Shown here in pieces: positions 21,194 to 29,448 of a DNA stretch of 60,328 nt. Position numbers and translations under genes: made by a program. The stretch's first letter is position 1; each line of letters opens with the position of its first letter. The notes under the pieces are model-generated. The model had not been told where the DNA came from and ran no database searches. It saw nothing but the letters and a program-made list of their open reading frames with translations. Source of the DNA: Glycomyces dulcitolivorans (GTDB lineage Bacteria; Actinomycetota; Actinomycetes; Mycobacteriales; Micromonosporaceae); NCBI RefSeq assembly GCF_003265355.1, contig NZ_QFRW01000068.1, forward strand, positions 1-60,328, written 5' to 3'.

Positions 21194-21847
21194 TCATTTG
21201 ACGATCTTGCCGAGGTCGTCCTCGGTCGCCTTGTAGCTCATGCGCGCGCGCGGGTTGCGCATCGAGCGCGGCATGATGCTCCGCTGGATCGCGTACCAGT
21301 AGAGGCCGCCCATGCGCTGCGTGGTCTTCGGGAAGCGCTTCAGGACGATGCGCTTGACCTTGCGGCTGAGGAACACCGACTCGATGACGATCGCGCCGGT
21401 GAGGGCGAGGAGGCCGATGAACAGGTAGCTCTGGAGCTGGATCGAGCCGGCGGTCGAGAAGATGAGGATCGCGAAGGCGCCGAACATGTAGTACTGGCCG
21501 ATGGACCAGCGCGCGTCGACGATGTCGCGCACGAGCAGGCGCTCGGCTCCGCGGTCGCGGGGGAGGTGGTACTTGTCGAAGAGCGGGTCGCCCTTCCACT
21601 GGCCCTCGGCGATGCGGGCGCGCTCGGCTCTGACGTCCTCGCGCGCCTGCTTCTTCTGCTCCTTGGTGAGCGGGCCGCTCTTCTTGACGGCCTCCCGCTT
21701 CTCCTTGTTGGTGAGCGGGGGGTTGACCGGCGGCTTGGCCTTCGACTGGTTGGGCCGCTTGGGCGTGGCCTTCCCCTTCTTGTCCGTGGCCGAAACCGGC
21801 TTCGGTTCCTCGGTTTCAGGAGCTTCCTGTACGGACTTCTTGGCCAC
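21194..21847 (-). CDS. DUF3043 membrane protein
   Basis: A 217-residue actinobacterial protein. A Lys/Pro/Glu-rich N-terminal tail (1-85) precedes RAERARIAEG and the conserved DPLFDKYHLPRDRGAERLL block. Two close transmembrane helices (about 120-165) follow, then a basic C-terminal tail. The family is restricted to actinobacteria and has no assigned function. GTG 21847 follows AGGAAGG and gives the usual MAKKS start. The next gene upstream is murA, but 69 bases separate them. Confidence 0.87.
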   Translation of the reverse strand: MAKKSVQEAPETEEPKPVSATDKKGKATPKRPNQSKAKPPVNPPLTNKEKREAVKKSGPLTKEQKKQAREDVRAERARIAEGQWKGDPLFDKYHLPRDRGAERLLVRDIVDARWSIGQYYMFGAFAILIFSTAGSIQLQSYLFIGLLALTGAIVIESVFLSRKVKRIVLKRFPKTTQRMGGLYWYAIQRSIMPRSMRNPRARMSYKATEDDLGKIVK

Positions 21848-21916
21848 GGACGATCGGCCTTCCTCAACTCGCTGCGGGCGGTGGTCCCCCAAGCATACCT
21901 ACGCCCGGATCACACC

Positions 21917-23275
21917 CTATTTCGTGACAGGTCGCTCGATCTTCGCGCCGAGGCCGAGGAGCTTCTCCTCGAAGTTCTCGTAGCCGCGGGTGATGTAGCG
22001 GTCGACGCCGTAGACGCGCGAGGTGCCCTCGGCGGCCATGGCGGCGATGAGGTGGCTGAAGCCGGCCCGCAGGTCGGGGATCTGGACGTCGGCGGCGTGG
22101 AGCTTCGAGGGCCCGGCGATGACGGCCGAGTGCAGGAAGTTGCGGCGCCCCCAGCGGCACGGGGTCCCGCCGAGGCAGTCGGAGTACAGCTCGATGTTGG
22201 CGCCCATGCGGCGCAGCTCGGAGGTGTAGCCGAAGCGGTTCTCGTACACGGTCTCGTGCATGATCGACAGGCCGTCGGCCTGGGTCAGGGCGACCACGAT
22301 CGGCTGCTGCCAGTCGGTCATGAGCCCGGGGTGCACGTCGGTCTCCAGCGCGACCGGCTTGAGCGGGGTGCCCGGGTGCCAGAAGCGGATGCCGCCCTCG
22401 ACCGGGTCGTCGTCGACCTCGTACGCGCCGCCGATGGAGCGGAACACGTTGAGGAACGTCATCATGTCGGCCTGCTGGGCGCCGCGCACGAACACGCTGC
22501 CCTCGGTCGCGAGCGCCGCGGAGGCCCACGAGGCGGCCTCGATGCGGTCGGGGAGCGCGCGGTGGCGGTAGCCCTTGAGCTCGTCGACGCCGACGATCTC
22601 GATCACCCGGTTGGTGTGGACCTTGATGATCGCGCCCATCTTCTGGAGGATGCAGATCAGGTCGATGATCTCGGGCTCGATCGCGGCGTTGCGCAGCTCG
22701 GTGGTGCCCTTGGCCATGACGGCGGTGAGCAGGACCTGCTCGGTGGCGCCGACCGACGGGAACTCCAGCTCGTAGCGGATGCCGTGGAGGCCGTTGGGGG
22801 CCGAGAGGTGGGTGCCGGCGGCGTCCTTCTCGACGACCGCGCCGAACTGGCGGAGCGCGTCGAGGTGGAAGTCGATGGGGCGGCCGCCGATGTTGCAGCC
22901 GCCGAGGTCGGGGATGAACGCGCGGCCGAGGCGGTGCAGGAGCGGCCCGCACAGGAGGATCGGGATGCGGCTGGTGCCGGCGTGGACGTTGATCTCCTCG
23001 ACGCCGGCGGACTCGACCGAGGTCGGGTCCATGTAGAGCGTGTCGCCGTCGAGTTCGACGTCGACGCCGTGGACGCGCAGCAGCCCGGTGACGACCTCGA
23101 CGTCGCGGATCGCGGGGACCGAGCGCAGCACCGAGGGGGAGGTGCCCAGGAGGGCCGCGACCATCGCCTTGGAGACGAGGTTCTTCGCGCCGCGGACGGT
23201 CACCTCGCCTTCGAGGGGGGTGCCGCCGTGGATGATCAGCATGTCTTCTGCGGGGGTGGCGTCGGTGCTGCTCAA
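21917..23275 (-). CDS. murA: UDP-N-acetylglucosamine 1-carboxyvinyltransferase MurA
   Basis: A 452-residue cytoplasmic enzyme catalysing the first committed step of peptidoglycan synthesis: transfer of enolpyruvyl from PEP to UDP-GlcNAc. The Lys-Asn pair in VRGAKN (K31, N32) and the catalytic loop GGCNIGGRPID with Cys127 are present. Cys rather than Asp at this position predicts fosfomycin sensitivity, unlike mycobacterial MurA. TTG 23275 is chosen because GAGGAG lies 5 bases before it; the open frame extends to 23395 without a better site. The gene is somewhat longer than the usual 420 residues at its N-terminus. Confidence 0.94.
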   Translation of the reverse strand: MSSTDATPAEDMLIIHGGTPLEGEVTVRGAKNLVSKAMVAALLGTSPSVLRSVPAIRDVEVVTGLLRVHGVDVELDGDTLYMDPTSVESAGVEEINVHAGTSRIPILLCGPLLHRLGRAFIPDLGGCNIGGRPIDFHLDALRQFGAVVEKDAAGTHLSAPNGLHGIRYELEFPSVGATEQVLLTAVMAKGTTELRNAAIEPEIIDLICILQKMGAIIKVHTNRVIEIVGVDELKGYRHRALPDRIEAASWASAALATEGSVFVRGAQQADMMTFLNVFRSIGGAYEVDDDPVEGGIRFWHPGTPLKPVALETDVHPGLMTDWQQPIVVALTQADGLSIMHETVYENRFGYTSELRRMGANIELYSDCLGGTPCRWGRRNFLHSAVIAGPSKLHAADVQIPDLRAGFSHLIAAMAAEGTSRVYGVDRYITRGYENFEEKLLGLGAKIERPVTK

Positions 23276-23591
23276 CAGGTCTCCTCGGATGGAGTGGAGT
23301 ACTGGTACGGAAGCCGGGATGCGTCTATGCAAATTTACGGCTCGCAAGCTCGGCCGCGGCTGCGAAGGCCGGTTCCCGGGGAAGTGTTCGTTCACTGGGA
23401 GTCAACCGCCACGTCGCCTGCTTGCCGGACGTGAATCAGCGCGGCGGACCAACGATAACGGAATAGCCACAGGGAAAACGCCCAGGTAGCGGTATAACCC
23501 TCGGTGATCATGCGCACCCGCGGTACATCGATGACACGTTCGGGGGACCCGGAATCGTTCACCGTGTGGCGAACGACTCCGGGTGCGCGGT
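23276..23591 (-). other. Intergenic region with nadA terminator and murA promoter
   Basis: 316 bases without a gene. At 23547-23584 a near-perfect 14-base inverted repeat (ACCCGGAATCGTTC with GAACGACTCCGGGT, one mismatch) forms the probable nadA terminator, 8 bases past its stop. The remaining part up to the murA ribosome binding site (23281-23286) must hold the murA promoter; no operator is obvious. Confidence 0.65.
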
Positions 23592-24758
23592 CTACGGCAG
23601 TGCGAGCATCCGGTCGAGGGCCTCGCGGGCGTAGGAGGCGGTCTGCGCGTCGACGGTGATGACGTTCGGCACCCGCCCGGCCACGAGTTCCTCAAGGGTC
23701 CACACCAGGTGCGGCAGGTCGATCCGGTTCATCGTCGAGCAGTAGCAGACGGTCTTGTCCAGGAACGAGATCTTCTTGTCCGGGAAGCGGTTCGCCAAGC
23801 GGCGCACCAGGTTCAGCTCGGTGCCGATGGCCCACGAGGAGCCGGGCTCGGCCGCTTCGAGCTGCCGGATGATGTACTCGGTCGACCCGACGTAGTCCGC
23901 GGCCTCGATGACCTCGTGCTTGCACTCGGGGTGGACGAGGATGTTCACGCCGGGGTCGGTGCGGCGCATCTCCTCGACGCATTCGACCGTGAAGCGCCCG
24001 TGGACCGAGCAGTGGCCCTTCCACAGGATGATCTTCGCGTTCCGCAGCTCGTCGTCGGTGAGCCCGCCGTTCGGCTTGTGCGGGTTGTAGAGCACGCAGT
24101 CGTCGAGCGAGTAGCCCATGTCGCGGACCATCGTGTTGCGGCCCAGGTGCTGGTCGGGCAGGAACAGGACCTTCTCGCCGCGGTCGTAGGCCCAGCGCAG
24201 GGCCCGCTCGGCGTTCGAGGAGGTGCAGACGATGCCGCCCTCGCGGCCCACGAAGCCCTTGATCGCGGCGGTGGAGTTCATGTACGTGACCGGGACGGTC
24301 GCCTCGGCGATCCCGACGCGCTTGAGGTCCTCCCAGCACTGCTCGACCTGGGAGGCGGTGGCCATGTCGGCCATGGAGCAGCCGGCGGCCAGGTCCGGCA
24401 GGATCACGCTCTGGTGCCCGCCGGTGAGGATGTCGGCGCTCTCGGCCATGAAGTGCACGCCGCAGAACACGATGTACTCCGCGTCGGGGCGCGCCGCGGC
24501 CTGCTGGGCGAGCTTGAACGAGTCGCCGGTGACGTCGGCGAACTGGATCACCTCGTCGCGCTGGTAGTGGTGTCCGAGGACGAAGACGTTGCCGCCCAGC
24601 GCCTCCTTCGCGGCCCTCGCCCGCTCGACCAGGTCCGGGTCGGACGGTGCGGGCAGCTCGCCGGGGCAGTCGACGCCGCGCTCGGAGCCGGCGTCGGAGC
24701 CCCGGCCCAGCAGCAGGAGCGCGGTCTGGGTGTTCGCAGGTTCAGTGAAGCCCGTCAT
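23592..24758 (-). CDS. nadA: Quinolinate synthase NadA
   Basis: A 388-residue Fe-S enzyme that condenses iminoaspartate with dihydroxyacetone phosphate to quinolinate in de novo NAD synthesis. Likely 4Fe-4S ligands are Cys99 (FCGVHFMAES), Cys250 (KGHCSVHGRF) and Cys338 or Cys340 (VCYCSTMNRI). GHHYQRDEVIQFAD and YMNSTAAIKG are family motifs. ATG 24758 starts MTGFTEPANT; TAGGAT lies 7 bases before it, suggesting a leaderless transcript. nadB and nadC are not in the window. erpA, encoded nearby, could supply its cluster. Confidence 0.95.
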   Translation of the reverse strand: MTGFTEPANTQTALLLLGRGSDAGSERGVDCPGELPAPSDPDLVERARAAKEALGGNVFVLGHHYQRDEVIQFADVTGDSFKLAQQAAARPDAEYIVFCGVHFMAESADILTGGHQSVILPDLAAGCSMADMATASQVEQCWEDLKRVGIAEATVPVTYMNSTAAIKGFVGREGGIVCTSSNAERALRWAYDRGEKVLFLPDQHLGRNTMVRDMGYSLDDCVLYNPHKPNGGLTDDELRNAKIILWKGHCSVHGRFTVECVEEMRRTDPGVNILVHPECKHEVIEAADYVGSTEYIIRQLEAAEPGSSWAIGTELNLVRRLANRFPDKKISFLDKTVCYCSTMNRIDLPHLVWTLEELVAGRVPNVITVDAQTASYAREALDRMLALP

Positions 24759-24981
24759 GGCCGCAATCCTAGACCTTTCCGAGCCCTCCTCAGCCCCCTC
24801 GAATCCGGCCCGTCCTGTCACACCCGCCGGGCACCCTTGAGCCCGGGGGCCCAGCAGGCTCGATGCGATGCCGCCTGCCCGCAAACTCGTCCGGCCGTTC
24901 TCGTCACACCCCTCGGGCAGTCTTGAGACCGGGGGCGACTCAGGTCCGGCAAGCGGTTGCTTCGCACTCCCCGGCATCCAC

Positions 24982-24987
24982 TACCCT
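24982..24987 (+). promoter_or_regulatory. -10 element for leaderless glycerate kinase
   Basis: TACCCT lies exactly at -12 to -7 of GTG 24994, and no ribosome binding site precedes that codon. Confidence 0.6.
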
Positions 24988-24993
24988 CTACAT

Positions 24994-26097
24994 GTGCGCA
25001 TCCTCATAGCTCCCGACAAGTTCGCCGGAACCATGAGCGCCGGCGAAGCCGCCGACGCCGTCGCCGCAGGCTGGCTGCGGGCCCGCCCGGGCGACACCGC
25101 CGCGACCCTCCCGCTCGCAGACGGGGGCCCCGGCTTCACCGAGGTCCTCGCCCGCGCCAAGCCGAAGGCGCAGCTGCGCACCGTCGACACCGTCGACCCC
25201 CTCGGCCGCCCGATCAAGGCCGACTACCTCCTCGACGGCGACACCGCCTACATCGAGTCCGCCGCCGCCTGCGGCCTCCACCTCCTCGCCCCCGAGGAGC
25301 GCGACCCCGTCCGCACCACCACCTACGGCGTCGGCCTGCTCATCGCGCACGCCGTCGAGAGCGGCGCCCGCCGCGTCGTCATCGGCCTCGGCGGCTCCTC
25401 CACCAACGACGCCGGCGCCGGGATGCTCACCGCCCTCGGCTGCGTCTTTCGCGACATCGCCGGCGAGCCCGTCCCCTACGGCGGCGGCGGGCTCATCTCG
25501 GTCCACGGCGTCGAGGGCCAGCCCCGCACCCGCGGCGTCATCTTCACCGCCGCCACCGACGTCGACTCGCCCCTCCTCGGCCCCCACGGCGCCACCCGCG
25601 TCTTCGGCCCCCAGAAGGGCGCCGACCCCCGCGCCGTCGAGGCCCTCGAACGCGCCGTCGCCCACTTCGCCCGCACCCTCGAAGACACCCTCGGCCTGCA
25701 CGGCGCGGCCGAGAACCCCGGCGCCGGGGCCGCCGGCGGCATGGGCTTCGCCCTGTTCCTCCTCGGCGGCTCCCGCGAGTCCGGGGCCCGCCTGACCTGC
25801 GACGCGGTCGGCCTCGACGCCGAGATCGCCGCCGCCGACCTCGTCATCACCGGCGAGGGCTCCTTCGACGCCCAGAGCCTGCGCGGCAAGCTCGCCGCCG
25901 AGGTCGCCGCGGGCGCGGCCGCCCACGGCAAGCCCTGCCTCGTCCTCGCCGGGCGCTCGGACCTCGACGCCCACCCGGGCCTCGCGGGCGTGTACTCCGT
26001 CACCGGACTCCTCGGCAGTGCGGAGGAGGCCATGGCCAGACCGGTCGAGGGACTGACCTCGCTCGCCGAGAAGGTGGCGAAGGAATGGCATGCATAG
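24994..26097 (+). CDS. Glycerate kinase (GlxK family)
   Basis: A 367-residue two-domain glycerate 2-kinase, phosphorylating D-glycerate with ATP. VRILIAPDKFAGTMSA begins the protein, LADGGPGFTEVL carries the substrate loop, and IGLGGSSTNDAGAGM plus GAAGGMGFALF and ITGEGSFDAQSL complete the family pattern. In mycobacteria a homologue also precedes the HesB-type gene, as here. Leaderless GTG 24994 matches the family start; the frame extends upstream without support. A gap of about 146 bases separates it from erpA. Confidence 0.92.
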   Translation: MRILIAPDKFAGTMSAGEAADAVAAGWLRARPGDTAATLPLADGGPGFTEVLARAKPKAQLRTVDTVDPLGRPIKADYLLDGDTAYIESAAACGLHLLAPEERDPVRTTTYGVGLLIAHAVESGARRVVIGLGGSSTNDAGAGMLTALGCVFRDIAGEPVPYGGGGLISVHGVEGQPRTRGVIFTAATDVDSPLLGPHGATRVFGPQKGADPRAVEALERAVAHFARTLEDTLGLHGAAENPGAGAAGGMGFALFLLGGSRESGARLTCDAVGLDAEIAAADLVITGEGSFDAQSLRGKLAAEVAAGAAAHGKPCLVLAGRSDLDAHPGLAGVYSVTGLLGSAEEAMARPVEGLTSLAEKVAKEWHA

Positions 26098-26243
26098 GTA
26101 CCGTCGGATACCGGCCGGGATGATGCGTCTCACCGTTCCCCGTCTGATAGCGGGAATAGCGACGCCGCTGATCCGGTTGGGTACTGTTGACGGGTCGATT
26201 GGACCCGGTCGACCCGGGTTCGCACACATCAGAGGAGTAGCAA

Positions 26244-26612
26244 GTGAGCGCCACTCAGCAGGCTGACGAGGTCAAGGACAACGCCAAGGTCGGCGTCGTG
26301 CTCACCGAGGCCGCGGCCGTCAAGGTCAAAGCCCTGATCCAGCAGGAAGGCGAAGAGGGCCTCCGCCTGCGCGTCGAGGTCAGCCCCGGCGGCTGCTCCG
26401 GCCTGCGCTACGGCCTGTTCTTCGACACCGACGTGCGCGACGGCGACATCGTCCAGGACTACGAGGGCTTCGGCGTGATCGTCGACAAGATGAGCATCCC
26501 GTACCTCATCGGCGCGAGCATCGACTTCGCCGACCGGATCGACGCCCAGGGCTTCACCATCGACAACCCGAACGCCCAGGGGTCCTGCGCCTGCGGCGAC
26601 TCGTTCCACTAG
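26244..26612 (+). CDS. erpA: Fe-S cluster insertion protein ErpA (HesB/A-type)
   Basis: A 122-residue A-type carrier that passes Fe-S clusters to apo-enzymes. The three conserved cysteines occur as GGCSGLRYG and CACG near the C-terminus. GTG 26244 follows AGAGGAG. Clients in this window may include MiaB and NadA. A likely terminator (26631-26665) separates it from the PfkB-like gene. Confidence 0.94.
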   Translation: MSATQQADEVKDNAKVGVVLTEAAAVKVKALIQQEGEEGLRLRVEVSPGGCSGLRYGLFFDTDVRDGDIVQDYEGFGVIVDKMSIPYLIGASIDFADRIDAQGFTIDNPNAQGSCACGDSFH

Positions 26613-26630
26613 GCCTCCGGCCAGACTTTC

Positions 26631-26665
26631 GAAGCCCGGTCGGACGCTTTCGCCGGCCGGGCTTC
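26631..26665 (+). terminator. Terminator after erpA
   Basis: GAAGCCCGG pairs perfectly with CCGGGCTTC around a 17-base spacer that can itself pair in part. Confidence 0.55.
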
Positions 26666-26766
26666 GCCGTGCGCTAGGCTGGGCGACCCCCGGCGGGCGA
26701 TCCGCTTTCGTCCCGCATTTTCCGAATCCGAACTTCCCGTCCCCGACCGTAACGAGGACCCTTTCA

Positions 26767-27471
26767 GTGGCACTTGTCGTGCAAGGCATGAAGACCGCCG
26801 TCACCGGAACGACCGCCGAGGCCGTCGGCCACGGCATGGCCCGCCTCGGGCAGGCCCCGGTCGTCCTCGGCGCCGAAGAGCTCGACCTCATCGAGGTCAT
26901 GGAGCGCGGCGGGTCCCTCGGGCTCATCCACATCGGACCGGCCGAGGCGAAGGCCATGCACGCCTACGCCGACCAGGCCCGCGACCTCGGCCTCGAATTC
27001 AGCGCCGACCCCGGCGACCTGGAGGGCGATGAGGCCGTCGAGTTCCTCACCGGCGCCAAGTTCCTCGTCACCAGCGAGCACCGGTACCACCTGCTCCAGG
27101 CCACGACCGGCCTCGCCGACGACGACATCCTCGGACGCGTCCGCGTCCGGGTGACCACACTGGACCAGGACGGCGTCGAGATCGCCGGCCACGACATGGA
27201 CCGCGTGCGCGTCCCGTTCGCCCGCGCCCACGAGATCATCGACCCCGCAGGGGGAGTCGAGGCGTTCACCGCCGGGCTCCTGTCCGGGCTCGGCTGGGGC
27301 ATGAGCCTGCGCCGCGCCTCCGAGGTCGGCAGCCAGCTCACCGCGCTGGCGCTCGAATCGGTCGGGCCGCAGGGGTACGCGGTCAACCCGGTGGACTTCG
27401 TGAACCGCCTGGAGCAGTCCTACGGACCCGCCGCCGCGGCCGAGGCCTCCGCCTACCTGTTGCCCGAGTGA
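26767..27471 (+). CDS. Truncated PfkB-family protein, probable pseudokinase
   Basis: This 234-residue protein matches the C-terminal half of the actinobacterial PfkB kinase that normally follows erpA (AdoK/CbhK type, usually about 320 residues). LEFSADPGDLEGDEAVEFL, AKFLVTSEHRYHLL and VRVTTLDQDGVEI are clear equivalents. The substrate-binding N-terminal half is absent. The catalytic motif, normally DPTGVGDAF in this subfamily, reads DPAGGVEAF (159-167), so the anion-hole Gly is Val and the catalytic Asp is Glu165. The reading frame is otherwise intact and ends normally, which argues for a retained protein rather than a decayed gene. GTG 26767 is preceded by GAGGA. Kinase activity is unlikely. 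Confidence 0.75.
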   Translation: MALVVQGMKTAVTGTTAEAVGHGMARLGQAPVVLGAEELDLIEVMERGGSLGLIHIGPAEAKAMHAYADQARDLGLEFSADPGDLEGDEAVEFLTGAKFLVTSEHRYHLLQATTGLADDDILGRVRVRVTTLDQDGVEIAGHDMDRVRVPFARAHEIIDPAGGVEAFTAGLLSGLGWGMSLRRASEVGSQLTALALESVGPQGYAVNPVDFVNRLEQSYGPAAAAEASAYLLPE

Positions 27472-27677
27472 ACTCACGGGTCCTATTGACCCGCAACGGA
27501 AACACTCGTCTCATAAAGCGGGATTTAGGCGGCAATACCGCCGCAACAATGCATGCGCAAGGTCTCTGGTTACCGTCCGGCGGGTAACGATTTCACAACG
27601 TACTCTTTTCTTTAGTTGTGTTGTGCGACATGGTGTGAGTTATCCCACGACCCACTCACACCCTTGGAGCGTTCCCA
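27472..27677 (+). promoter_or_regulatory. AT-rich promoter region of the peptide transporter operon
   Basis: A small hairpin CGGGTC/GACCCG (27477-27493) may end the PfkB-like transcript. GTTACC and GGTAAC at 27569-27588 form an inverted repeat with an 8-base spacer, a candidate operator. The stretch around 27590-27640 is clearly AT-richer than the genome average and probably contains the promoter. Confidence 0.45.
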
Positions 27678-29351
27678 GTGCGACGAATGCGAATGACGGT
27701 GGCCGCCATGGCGGTCGCCGGGCTCGCGGTATCCACCGCTGCCTGTACCGGCGATGAAGGCGATGTCGACGGCGAGGGCGGCGGCAGCGGCGGCACCGTC
27801 AACATGCAGATCGGCGAGATCCGCAGCCTCGTCCCGGGCGGCTCCGGCGAGTCCGAGGGCTACCGGATCATCAAGAACGTCTACGACGGCCTGGTCTACT
27901 ACGACCGCGAGACCGGCGAGCCGGAGAACCTCGTCGCCGAGGAGATCACCTCGCCCGACAACCAGGTCTGGACGATCAAGATCAAGGACGGCCTGACCTT
28001 CCACAACGGCGAGCCGGTGAACGCCGACGCCTTCATCCGCTCCTGGGACCGGACCGCGCTCGCCTCGAACGCGCTGCCGCTGAACTACTTCTTCGGCACC
28101 TTCGAGGGCTACGCCGAGATGAACCCCGACCCGCTCCCCGAGGACCAGTGGGCCGACCCGGAGGTCACCGAGTGGGCCCCGATCGACGTCACCCACCTCT
28201 CCGGCGTGACCGCCGTCGACGACCTGACGATCGAGGTCAAGCTGGCGGCGCCGTTCATCGGCTTCCCGACCATGCTCGGCTACGAGGCGTTCTACCCGGT
28301 CGCCGAGGCCTGCCTGGCCGACCTCGAAGCCTGCGAGGCCCAGCCGATCGGCAACGGCCCCTTCATGTTCGAGGAGCCTTACGACATCGAGGCCGGCGGC
28401 ACCGCCGTCCGCTGGGAGGACTACGCGGGCGACATGCCGGCGCAGATCGACGCCGTCAACTGGAAGGTCTACCTCGAAGGCGACGACTGCTGGGCGGACT
28501 TCCTCACCGGCGACATCGACGTCTGCCGCCCGACCGCGGCCGACTACGAGAACGCCATGAACGACCCCGACCTGGAGTCGCGCCACATCCAGCAGGACGA
28601 CCCGAGCATCCTGATGCTCGCGTTCCCGCTGTACGACCCGCAGTACCAGGACGTCAACCTGCGCCGCGCCATCTCGATGGCGATCGACCGCGAGGGCGTC
28701 GCGAACGTCGTCGGCCCCGAGCGCTTCTACGCCCTCGACCAGTGGGTGCCCGACTCGATCCTCGGCGGCGGCACGCACTCCTGCGGCGAGTTCTGCACCT
28801 ACGACCCCGAGGCCGCGGCCGCGCTCCTGGAGGAGGCCGGCGGCTGGCCCGAGGGCGAGAAGATGCAGATCTGGGTGAACGACGCGGCCGACAACGTGGA
28901 CATCTTCCGCGCCATCGGCGACTCGATCTCCCAGTCGCTGGGCATCGAGTACGAGCTCGTCACGCTCGACTTCCCCGAGTTCCTCGCCACGCGTGAGGAG
29001 CACGGCGTCGACGGCCCGTTCCGCTCCGGCTGGGGCCCGGACTACAACCTGAACGAGAACTACCTGGAGCCGATCTACGGCGGCGGCCCCGACGTGAACG
29101 ACCAGGGCTGGGCGAACGCCGACTACGACGCGAAGATCCTGGAGGCCGGCGCGGCCGCGACCCTCGACGAGGCCGTCGCGCTCTACGCCGAGGCCGAGGC
29201 GATCCTCGCCGCGGACATGCCGAGCGTCCCGGTGTTCGGCGAGCGGTTCAACTACTTCTACACCGAGCGGCTCGAGAACGTGTACGTCCACCCGATCTAC
29301 AGCGGACCGGGCGGCGACTGCGAGCTGCGCGAAGTCACGATCGCCGAGTAG
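27678..29351 (+). CDS. Oligopeptide ABC transporter substrate-binding lipoprotein
   Basis: A 557-residue SBP_bac_5 family receptor. The signal peptide ends with lipobox STAAC (Cys23), followed by an acidic, Gly-rich linker. VYDGLVYYDRETGEPENL, WTIKIKDGLTFHNGEPV and the GWGPDYNLNENYL segment are typical of peptide/solute binders. Substrates in this family range from di- and oligopeptides to sugars and nickel. GTG 27678 follows GGAG; ATGs at codons 4 and 6 are alternatives. It is the first gene of a five-gene operon and is separated from the permeases by a stable hairpin. Confidence 0.93.
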   Translation: MRRMRMTVAAMAVAGLAVSTAACTGDEGDVDGEGGGSGGTVNMQIGEIRSLVPGGSGESEGYRIIKNVYDGLVYYDRETGEPENLVAEEITSPDNQVWTIKIKDGLTFHNGEPVNADAFIRSWDRTALASNALPLNYFFGTFEGYAEMNPDPLPEDQWADPEVTEWAPIDVTHLSGVTAVDDLTIEVKLAAPFIGFPTMLGYEAFYPVAEACLADLEACEAQPIGNGPFMFEEPYDIEAGGTAVRWEDYAGDMPAQIDAVNWKVYLEGDDCWADFLTGDIDVCRPTAADYENAMNDPDLESRHIQQDDPSILMLAFPLYDPQYQDVNLRRAISMAIDREGVANVVGPERFYALDQWVPDSILGGGTHSCGEFCTYDPEAAAALLEEAGGWPEGEKMQIWVNDAADNVDIFRAIGDSISQSLGIEYELVTLDFPEFLATREEHGVDGPFRSGWGPDYNLNENYLEPIYGGGPDVNDQGWANADYDAKILEAGAAATLDEAVALYAEAEAILAADMPSVPVFGERFNYFYTERLENVYVHPIYSGPGGDCELREVTIAE

Positions 29352-29380
29352 CGCCCGACAACTGAAGACCGCCCGGGCGA

Positions 29381-29415
29381 GGCCGCCGCGGCTGCGAGAG
29401 CATGCCGCGGCGGCC
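29381..29415 (+). promoter_or_regulatory. Intercistronic hairpin between binding protein and permease genes
   Basis: GGCCGCCGCGGC (29381-29392) pairs perfectly with 29404-29415 around an 11-base loop. It may act as a partial terminator or 3' stabiliser, giving more binding protein than permease. Confidence 0.65.
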
Positions 29416-29448
29416 CCGCCCCGGGGTCCTCTGGAATTGGAAAGAACC

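Noticed and set aside
26767-27471. Calling the PfkB-like gene a plain pseudogene
   Set aside because: The frame is intact with its own ribosome binding site, and conserved segments outside the active site remain, so it is listed as a CDS with doubtful activity.
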